From assembly GCA_002179805.1 (NCBI GenBank), contig NAVB01001039.1, forward strand, positions 1 to 13,401: a stretch of 13,401 bases of DNA. Direction: 5' to 3'. Every line of letters begins with the position of its first letter. Position 1 is the first letter of the stretch. The position numbers and the translations under genes were made by a program. Positions 1 to 13,401 of the stretch are shown piece by piece. The notes under the pieces were generated by a model that was not told the origin of the DNA, searched no databases, and saw only the letters and a program-made list of their open reading frames with translations. Source of the DNA: Acanthamoeba lenticulata (Eukaryota; Discosea; Longamoebia; Acanthamoebidae).

Positions 1-1917
1 AGCGTCGCCGCTGGTGGGGCGGCGCCGCTCTTGGCCCTCCGCTTGGCCTTGCGCACGCCCGACCGGTTCTCCGCCGCAGCGGCCGCCTCGGCCGCGCGTT
101 CGCGTCGTCGCCGCGAGGAGATGCTCTGGCGCGCCTTTCGTCGTCGCCGGGCCTCTTCGTCGCTGTCGGAGCCCGTGACGTTGAGGTCGTCGTCGGAACT
201 CCGACGGCTCGCGGCGGCCTTCCCTCGCCGACTGCGGCTCCGTTCGGCGGCGACATCGCTGTCGCTGCTACTGCTGCTGCTGCTCGTCCTAATGGTCCGC
301 TTGGCCTTGCGTATGGCGGGCCGCCCGCTCTTCGAAGAGGCTCCCGCTCCTCCTCGGCGCCCGCCTCGTCGGTCCCGCTCGTCGTCGTCGTCCTCTGATG
401 AGCTTCGCCTCTTATCTCGGCGGTCGTCAACGCTATCGCGCCGTTTCTTCTTGCGGTCGTCGACATCCATTCCGTCGTCATCATCTCGGCCACGGGCTGG
501 TCGTCGTCGGCCTGCGTCGCTGTCGTCACTGTCGCTCCTGCGCGCGACGGCCTCGGAGCCGCTGGTGGAGTCCGAGTCGCTGCTGCTGCCGTCATCAGCA
601 GAACGGCCATCGTCGGGACTGTCCTCTTCCTCCTCCTCGCCGTCGGAGCTGCTTTCTGAACTCGAGTCCGAGGAGGGGCTGCGATCCGACGACGATGACG
701 CCTTTTCGTCGACTTCGTCGTCCAACATCTTCTGCCGCTTGGCGTCCCGCTCAGCGTCGTCTTTGTTGTTGTTGTTGTCTTCGCGCACCGTCGCATCGCT
801 GCCGGGCGCCTGTCCCTGATGCTGTTGCTGCTGCTTCTGTCCGCGATCGTTGTCCCGGCGGGCGTCCTCTTCGTCAGCCTCGCGCTTCCTCTTCGCCGCC
901 TGCTGAGCGCTATTCCTAGCGTCAGACTTGCGCCGACCGGCGCCCAACAAGTCGTCGACGAGCTGAGACGTCTCCTTGTTCCGCGCTGTTGAAAAATAGA
1001 ATAATAAAAGTTGTAATTTTTCAAAAAAATTTCAAAAAAAAACAAATTAAAAAGTGAAATGCGCGAGTGGCGGTACCCGAGTCGGCGGTGGCGGGCTGCG
1101 GCGCGGCCTGGCGGGCGGCCGGTTCGCTGGCCTTGGCCCTCTTGTCTGCGTCCCAACGGGGAATGAGAAGAAGTAGAAAAACGAAAAGCAGGTGGTGGCT
1201 CGGGAGAGGAGGGGGAGACCGACCCGCGGCGCTGCTGCGCATGCTGTCCAGGGCGACGTTGATCTGCGCTTGGGCCAGTTCGTGGAAGGCCGAGGCCGGG
1301 TCCTGCACGACGCCCTGGATGCCCTTCTCGATCTCCTTCTGGAGCGGCGTCCTGTGCGCTCATGGTTGGGGTGAGAAAGAGGCGGGAAGAATCAGCACAG
1401 GGAAGAGCGAGTGCGCACCGGTGCAGCTCGTCGAGAATGCGGGAGAGAAGGGCTTTGCGCTGCTGGAGGCGCTTGGCTGTGGGCATGGCGGGGTCCAAGG
1501 GCGGAGCGTGCATCAGGGCTCGTGAGCTCTCCACAATCGCACGCGTTCGTTCGAGCAAACGCGACTGTACCCCCTTTGATGGACCAAACAAACCGATTTC
1601 AGCCGAGTTGGCCACCTAACCGCAACTCCTTGACTAAGAAGCGTGGGTCGTACCGAATCAACAAGTTCTTTGGTCAAGGCGGAACGAAGCTGATCGAAGC
1701 ATCCAGATAGCTTCATGTGTTCGATTAACGCTAGTGGCGTTGTGCGTTTGACGTACTCATCCAAGGACAAAGCTCCTCCATCTGTCTCACTTTTCTTCAG
1801 ATTGGTCTCCGTCTCGGTGAGGAGACCTGTCCCGTTCTCCATCGGCTCACGAGTGCAGCTTGAAAGCAGACTGACTTTGGCAATCTGATCTTGTTTGGTT
1901 TTCTTCTTGTTTTCCAT
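1..1917 (-). CDS. SHG1/BOD1-like domain protein with charged disordered tail (3' end outside window)
   Basis: Partial gene; exons on the minus strand 1917-1654, 1564-1419, 1351-1224, 1145-1077 and 985-<1, giving at least 530 residues. All four introns have GT..AG ends and phases close. Residues about 61-135 hold a helical region with LIEHMKLSGCFDQLR, which resembles the start of the COMPASS-Shg1/BOD1 domain (lid..K.sG.FD.lR). The domain runs across the first splice join (..ELVDS|SRLLERTR..), which supports that intron. Family members are chromatin or kinetochore proteins: Shg1 in the Set1/COMPASS H3K4 methyltransferase, BOD1 as a PP2A-B56 regulator, and BOD1L1 with a very long disordered tail. 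Here residues about 203-530 are low complexity: a Gln run, Asn run, Ser/Asp/Glu blocks and basic clusters such as KKKRR, suggesting a nuclear protein. The start at 1917 is the first ATG in the frame consistent with the domain; 1842 is an alternative and upstream exons cannot be excluded. The domain call is from pattern recognition and is moderately sure. Confidence 0.62.
264..284 (-). repeat. AGC/AGT trinucleotide run coding poly-Ser
   Basis: A short (CTG)n-type run on the plus strand reads as seven consecutive Ser codons (AGC/AGT) in the tail of the SHG1/BOD1-like protein. Similar short GAC/TCG runs (around 379-392, Asp run) and a GTT run (around 764-779, Asn run) occur in the same exon. These are coding microsatellites and likely length-variable between strains. 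Confidence 0.7.
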
Positions 1918-2185
1918 TTTGGTTGTTATTTCTCTTGCGCACATTGAAAGAGATGATGTTGCGGCGGGTGGAGGCGAGTGCCTCGATTCGGGCAAATTTC
2001 ATGCTCACAAGTTGCTGCAGTCGGCGGACCTCGACCACCTTTGTGTTCAATCGCTCTGCGATTTCCCCGATCTCGCCTCTCCGCTCGCTTTCCCGAAGCC
2101 CTGTCGTGCCCGGACATCCTTTTGCCCTTCGTTCGCCCTTTGTTGCTCGTGCGTGTCCCCTTCTGCAGGCAGACCGTACATCATC
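1918..2185. promoter_or_regulatory. Divergent intergenic/5' region between SHG1/BOD1-like and GTPase genes
   Basis: This 268-nt stretch lies between the two divergent start codons chosen here and should hold both promoters. It is less GC-rich than the GTPase exons. No TATA box was identified. A good pyrimidine-rich 3' splice site (cccttctgcag, ending 2168) lies just before the GTPase start and may end a 5'-UTR intron or an intron after an upstream coding exon. Two open frames here look protein-like: on the plus strand from ATG 1953 (Arg/Ser-rich, presequence-like) and on the minus strand about 2110-1950 (coiled-coil-like). Either could be an extra first exon; they overlap, so at most one is likely real. 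Confidence 0.4.
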
Positions 2186-5124
2186 ATGCTCACCATGCGG
2201 TGTGCACAATCTCTTCGCGCGCTTGCAGATGGACGCCGCAGCGCGTCGTCGTCCTCGGGCTCTGGCAACAGGTCGCGCGACGGCCCAAAGAGCTTCGACG
2301 AAAGCAAATACCCGCCCATGTCGCCCTCGCCCAAGGCCACACCACCACAGCCGACACAGCAGCTCAACCCGCTCGCAGGTGGCTACCACCAGCGCTGCTT
2401 TTCTCTTGACGCCTAAGCACGTGAGGGGTGCATTCCGTTTGTCTGACTGCTGCTCTTGGGTGTGCCTGCAGCGCTGGAGGGACCTGACGTCATTCCACTG
2501 CCGCCGGAGGACAAGCGCCAGGCCAAGCGCCCCAAACGAGGTTCGCCGGCCGCTGGAGGAGAGAACGACGGCCTCGTCATCGAAACCGACCAACGTACGT
2601 TGTTGGAACCCAATGCAACGCGCCGAAGCTGGGCTCGCTCGATGCCATTTTCGTTTCTGACGGGCTTGTCGTGCAGTGCTGCAACAGGACGAGGGGGCCT
2701 TCGCCAACAAAAAACAGAAGAAACCGGCCAAGTGCCCCGGCTGCGGCGCGACGCTGCAGATGCAGGACCCCCACTCGGTCGGCTACCGGTACGTGTAGAG
2801 ACGACAGAGAGAAAGAGTGGCCATGCGAGTTGGCCTCGCACAACCTGTGCCTAACACGGCGTGGGGTTGCGGTTGTGGTGGATGCAGACCGCCCCAATTG
2901 CTGAACCAGGAGGAGCGGGGCCAGATTGCGGTCTGCCAGCGCTGCCACAGCCTGCGACACCACGGCGTCATCACGCCGCTCAAGGTCCCCTACGAGGAGG
3001 TCAAGGAGCACCTCAAGCTCATCTCCAACCAGTCCTGTCTCGTGGTCAAGATTGTCGACATCTTTGACTTTAGCGGTAGCTTCATCAAAGATTTCCGCAG
3101 CGTTACGGGGAACAACCCAATCGTCCTCGTCGGCAACAAGGTGCGCCACACCCCGCTCTGCACTTGGGACCCCATTTATGAATTGCTGGTTGCAGAAACA
3201 TTACGTTAACATTACAGGAATAATATAAATCGAATTCATGTGGATTGGCGGGTTTTCAGGTGGACCTCCTGCCCGTTGGCGCCAAGCCCGAGCGAATCCA
3301 GATCTGGCTCAAGCGGCTGGCAACTGAAATGGGCCTCAAAAACATCCGCTCCGTGCACCTCATCTCTGCCAAGACCGGCGAGGGCGTCTACTCGCTGTCC
3401 CGAGTTCGTTGCTTGGCCTCCTGTGTTTTTCTTCTTCTTTGTGTCAATTATTAGTTTTTATTAATGTTTTTTTTAACTTGGTTCTATTTGTGCCAACAGA
3501 AAATTGAGCTGCTGCGGAAGGAGCGTGATGTGTTCGTGGTGGGCTGCACCAACGTGGGCAAGAGCACGCTCATCAACCGCCTCATCGACGTCAACACCAA
3601 AGGTACTTCCCTGCCGGCCAATGTCCATGGCTGCTGCAGGTCATTCTCTAAACGTCTCACCTCTGCCGCTGATGGCCGTCATTAGGCCCGAAGAAGCGGA
3701 ACTTGATCACGACGTCGATCGTGCCCGGCACGACCCTCAACCTCATCTCCTTCCCGCTGGGCGGGAAAAAGGGTACCTTCTTTCGCCTTTGGCCCTCGGG
3801 TTTGCAGAGAGAGTCGCTCACACACGGGGCCGGGGCTGCGGGGATGATTGCAGCGCGGAAGCTGGGCAAGCGGGCCTCCCTCTACGACACGCCGGGCGTC
3901 ATCAACAGGCACCAGATGGCCAACGTGCTCAACGTGGATGAGCTCAGCCTGACGCTTCCTAAGCGGCGCGTCCAACCCGGTAAGACAACTTGATGAAGGA
4001 GGCAAGGCAACCTGCCGAAGATCAATACTTATCGTCTGGCTGTGGCGCAGTCACCTACCGGCTGGTGCCCGGCAAGACGATCTTCTTCGGCGGGCTGGCG
4101 AGACTGGACTACATCAAGGGCCCGGGCCCGCTGTATCTGACCCTCTTTCTCTCCAAGTACGACGCCCCGCTTGCATGCGAGATGAACGCGAGGCTCACGT
4201 GATGGGCTCGCGTGACCAGGGAACTCAAGGTGCATCCGACGTCCACCGTGAAGGCCGACGAGCTGCTGGCCAAGCACGCCGGCACGCTTCTCGTGCCCCC
4301 ACTCGGCCGGGAGCGGGCCAAAGAAATGCCGGCCTTCACCAGCAAGGACATCCACATCGATGGTACGCCGCTGTTCGCTGTGGGCCTCGGCCTCAGAATG
4401 CACTTTTGACGGACGTCGTGACCACCGCGCAGCCGACGAAGAGCTGGCGGGCATCAACAAGTCCTTTGCCGATGTTGTGTTCTCGGGCCTTGGATGGACG
4501 GCCCTCGGGGCGCCCAAGTTTGACAAGGACATCCACCTCCGCTCCTTCTCTCCCGAGGGCGTGGGCATCTTCCTGCGCGAGGTACGATCCTCTTGTCTTC
4601 GGCGCCGCGCAGCTCTCCTTGTGCGTCGAGTTGTGGTGTTTTGACGTATGCACCTCGCGCAGCCGCTGATGCCGTTCGAGCTCGAGAAGCGAAGGCAAGT
4701 CCCTGGAGGCGTCCGGAAGCACGGCAAAGTGGCCAAGCCCGGCGAGCAGCCGCGAGACGCCAAGCAGTATGCAGAGATGGATGATGACGAAGAGGAGTAT
4801 GAAGAAGAAGGAGGGATCCTCTCGGGGACGGAACAAGAGGGCAAGGAGGAGGAAGATGATCTGCTGGCGGAATTTGAGCGCGACGAGTATGAGCGGGGCA
4901 CCACGTCGGGCGCTGAGGACAACGTCAACGCTCCGGAGAGCCAAGCGAGCAGGCAGGCAGCAAAGAAGAAGAAAAAGATGTCGGAGCGAAGAAAGCGGCG
5001 ACAGGCCTTCCTCGCCCGCAACCGCAATCCGGCCTGGCGATCGGCCATCAAGCGGCGCAAGGGCCTCAAGGCCGGCAAGCACGCCCAAGAAGGCGAGAAC
5101 GAGAGTGACCCGGCCGAGGAGTAA
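2186..5124 (+). CDS. YqeH-family circularly permuted GTPase, probably mitochondrial
   Basis: Twelve exons: 2186-2378, 2472-2594, 2677-2788, 2888-3140, 3260-3403, 3500-3602, 3686-3772, 3854-3979, 4051-4156, 4220-4362, 4433-4581, 4663-5124; 2001 nt, 666 aa, all phases close. A zinc finger (CPGC at 125-128, CQRC at 159-162) precedes a GTPase with motifs in permuted order: G4 NKVD (226-229), G5 SAKTG (263-267), P-loop GCTNVGKST (290-298), G2-region PGTT (323-326), G3 DTPG (350-353). This G4-G5-G1-G2-G3 order with the CXXC finger defines the YqeH/NOA1/BPG2 family, which helps assemble the small ribosomal subunit in bacteria and organelles. A C-terminal domain follows (VHPTSTVKADELLAKHAGTLL region). 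The last ~150 residues are an acidic then Lys/Arg-rich tail (KKKKKMSERRKRRQ) not typical of bacterial YqeH. The start MLTMRCAQSLRAL is Arg-rich and fits a mitochondrial presequence; 2195 is an alternative ATG and an upstream first exon is possible. The family call is firm; the compartment is inferred. Confidence 0.92.
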
Positions 5125-5663
5125 GACCTCGATACGTGGTCCAATCCAAAGCTGGCAATCTTGTTTTGCACCAACCAGCGCTTTGTCAACGGTCACAACC
5201 CACCAACCGCCCAACTTACTTCCCTTGTTATTGTCGGTGTGGACCTCACGGTTGTGTCCAAGGAAGCCGCCATCCATTCTTGCCCGCAAGTTCTCAAGAA
5301 TAGCCCTCAAGTTTTCAATTTTGTCCCGAGTGAAGGTTCACCCGGTTGGTCGGCGATTGGCTTGCTTAATCCCGATGGTGGACACGGCACGCCCATTGCT
5401 GGAAGCACCTGGTGGCAGGGTCCAATCGGGGTCGCGCAAGATCCCCTCCTCGCCAGCAACCTGGCGATATCAGCGTGGTGTGTATCCTGGGAGGCGGCCG
5501 ATGGTGGTGCTCTGCAATTGATTGTCCTCTCGGCGCTGCCGTTTGACCCCGGGCGAACCCGGCCGTTTTGTCTTACACCCAACCACAACCACAAGAACCA
5601 CTCGTCTTTCTCACCACCCAACACCACAAGCCACCCAAAGCGTTTGCTAGAGGCTCTCTCACC
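5125..5663. other. Intergenic region upstream of the receptor gene
   Basis: 539 nt between the GTPase stop and the receptor start. It should hold the GTPase 3' UTR and the receptor promoter and leader. No AATAAA was seen after the GTPase stop and no clear TATA box. The last ~90 nt are rich in CCAAC/CACAA-type sequence and lead into ACCATG at 5661. Both strands have open stretches (plus 5161 onward; minus about 5345-5225) with no recognisable domain, and base composition is less GC-biased than in the flanking exons, so they are not called as genes. Confidence 0.6.
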
Positions 5664-12203
<6,540 letters not shown>

Positions 12204-12357
12204 GGACCTTGAGCGCTAAGACCCCGAACATCATGTAAAACACGACGTCAATGTACAAAAACAAAGAAAGTATTGGAAAAAGTGGCGTTTATTGGGCCGC
12301 TTCAAGAGAGAGGCTGAGCCGCAGTCAAGAGAAGGAGAAGCCGTGACGACGGGCAGC
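12204..12357. other. Convergent intergenic region
   Basis: 154 nt separate the receptor stop and the branching-enzyme stop, which face each other. It must hold both 3' ends. TGTAAA at 12234-12239 is a weak candidate poly(A) signal for the receptor gene. The two 3' UTRs may overlap. Confidence 0.5.
12288..12293 (-). terminator. Candidate poly(A) signal AATAAA of the branching-enzyme gene
   Basis: AATAAA on the minus strand, about 65 nt downstream of the branching-enzyme stop codon. Position and sequence fit a cleavage/polyadenylation signal; transcription direction and distance are the only support. Confidence 0.5.
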
Positions 12358-13401
12358 TCAGTCGACGCGCCGCAGGAGGAAGGCCGCTCGGCACGGGGCA
12401 TAGATCTGCGAGTTGGAAAACAAAACGCTCAGGGGTTGGCTGATCACGTTCGAGCGCGGCGAGTTCTACTGGGTGTTCAACTTCCACGCGACCCAGTCCT
12501 ACCCGGGCTACCGCCAGAGAGGGAGGGGGTTAAGGGGAGGACGGACCAGCATGGAGTGGGGCCTGTCGTGCCACGGCTCGGGCTCGGTGAAGAAGGCCAC
12601 GCCCTGCTGCATGCGCGAGTGGCCGCCAAAGTCGGCCGCGTCGGTGTCGAGCACGATCTCGTACTTGCCCGGGCGGGTCACGCCCACGCGGTAGTCCGGG
12701 TAGGACTGGGTCGCGTGGAAGTTGAACACCCAGTAGAACTCGCCGCGCTCGAACGTGATCAGCTTGTCGCTGTCGTGCTTCAGGACCGTGTACTGTGTCG
12801 CGCCGACGCTCCGACGTGAGTTTCAATTTGAGGTTTGGTTGGTTGTTGGGACGGACCTCTCTGGTGTTGAGGAACGGGTGGGCGACGGAGAGGCGGAGCA
12901 TGGCCTTGTCCAGGTTGTACATGTGCTGGTACCTGAGCAGCTTGTCCTCGAGCAGGTCCCACCGGCGCCGGCACTTGTCAAAGCTGTTGTTGTTGCCCGG
13001 CCGCGGGAAGTCGACCCACTCCGGGTGGCCCCATTCGTTGCCCATGAATGCCAGGTAGGCCTCACCGCCCAGTCCCAGCGTGAGCAGCCGGATCTGCGCA
13101 TGGACCATTATAATCATCACCGCCACACCCTCGTCGTCATCATCATCGTCATTGTTGTTACAGATCGTTGTTGTCGACAACATACCATCTTGTGGAGGGC
13201 GATGCCGCGGTCGACGGAAATGTGGAGCGGCTGCAGGGTGGCTGTGACGCGAAAGGGAACCAACAAAATGACGCGTCAGACTTGAAGAGGAAGCTTGGCC
13301 AAGAAGGGGAAAGAGGAAGGAGGGGAGGGCGGGTGGGCGTACACATGTGCCAGTACATCTCCTTGTCCATGAGGCGGAAGGCGATGGTCTTGCCGCCCTG
13401 C
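12358..13401 (-). CDS. Glycogen (1,4-alpha-glucan) branching enzyme, C-terminal part (5' end outside window)
   Basis: Partial gene, minus-strand exons >13401-13343, 13241-13186, 13093-12857, 12792-12547 and 12405-12358; 214 complete residues and a TGA stop. The protein makes alpha-1,6 branches in glycogen by cutting and transferring alpha-1,4 glucan chains; cytosolic. It belongs to GH13, eukaryotic GBE1 type. Visible signatures are [53 protein letters not shown] (in pieces across introns), VDFPRPGNNNSFDKCRRRWDL, then the C-terminal beta domain with FYWVFNFHATQSYPDYRVG, PGKYEIVLDTDAADFGGH and the final IYAPCRAAFLL. The order and spacing match the family closely, and homology crosses every splice join, including the last short exon of 15 codons plus stop. 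Oddity: the last intron (12546-12406) carries an inverted copy of part of the previous exon. Confidence 0.95.
12439..12514 (+). repeat. Inverted repeat arm in last intron of branching-enzyme gene
   Basis: These 76 nt on the plus strand repeat the minus-strand exon sequence at 12763-12688 with one mismatch (G at 12507 versus A in the exon). Read on the plus strand they would code ITFERGEFYWVFNFHATQSY, i.e. a displaced, inverted fragment of the branching-enzyme exon. It lies wholly inside the intron 12406-12546. Confidence 0.95.
12688..12763 (-). repeat. Inverted repeat arm in penultimate exon of branching-enzyme gene
   Basis: The coding partner of the inverted copy at 12439-12514; 75 of 76 positions match. 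The 173-nt spacer between the arms contains the end of the exon and the 5' splice site at 12547/12546. Confidence 0.95.

Noticed and set aside
240..400. CRISPR-like or tandem-repeat array in the TCG/CTG-rich left end
   Set aside because: The repeats are trinucleotide codon runs in a coding exon, with no regular repeat-spacer pattern.
31..819. 262-aa plus-strand open frame rich in Ser and Arg
   Set aside because: It is antisense to the low-complexity tail of the minus-strand SHG1/BOD1-like gene. Asp/Glu/Ser codon repeats read on the other strand give Ser/Arg/Leu runs without stops.
4157..4219. Reading the GTPase exon onward into 4157-4202 (KYDAPLACEM..)
   Set aside because: It runs into a stop. 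Splicing 4156 to 4220 restores the family segment KELKVHPTSTVKADE in frame, so this is an intron.
4029..5310. Minus-strand open frames of 386 and 305 aa
   Set aside because: They are antisense to the GTPase exons and its repetitive acidic/basic tail, contain no domain, and exist because GC-rich codons leave few stops on the opposite strand.
12292..12819. Plus-strand 175-aa open frame over the branching-enzyme 3' end
   Set aside because: It is antisense to the exons of the branching enzyme. Its internal repeat in protein sequence comes from the inverted nucleotide repeat.

Overview
The window is nuclear DNA of an intron-dense, GC-rich unicellular eukaryote, most likely an Acanthamoeba-type amoebozoan. 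The evidence is short spliceosomal introns (mostly about 40-140 nt) in every gene, GC-rich third codon positions, and a large membrane receptor with two TKL-type protein kinases flanking a class III cyclase domain, an architecture I associate with Acanthamoeba. Exon models were built by hand; in each gene all intron phases close and homology runs across the splice joins. No RNA genes, transposons or CRISPR arrays were seen.

Layout. (1) <1-1917, minus: a partial gene with an N-terminal SHG1/BOD1-like domain and a long Ser/Asp/Glu/Arg-rich disordered tail that runs off the left edge. (2) 1918-2185: a divergent intergenic/5' region with competing coding-like reading frames. (3) 2186-5124, plus: a complete 12-exon gene for a circularly permuted YqeH-type GTPase with a CXXC zinc finger, probably mitochondrial, acting in ribosome assembly. 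(4) 5125-5663: intergenic. (5) 5664-12203, plus: a complete 21-exon receptor of about 1687 aa: signal peptide, two PstS-like periplasmic-binding-protein domains, EGF-like module, one transmembrane helix, TKL kinase, class III cyclase-like domain, second TKL kinase. (6) 12204-12357: short convergent intergenic stretch. (7) 12358->13401, minus: the 3' end of a glycogen (1,4-alpha-glucan) branching enzyme gene, whose last intron holds an inverted 76-nt copy of part of the preceding exon.

The genes do not form one pathway and show no operon logic. The receptor is the outstanding item: a bacterial-type solute-binding fold, duplicated and placed outside the cell, fused to an intracellular kinase-cyclase-kinase relay. 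The cyclase looks catalytically degraded (transition-state Arg replaced by Cys, second metal Asp not evident), so it may act as a regulatory or scaffold domain between two apparently intact kinases. The second item is the inverted exon copy in the branching-enzyme gene, which predicts a long hairpin in the pre-mRNA.
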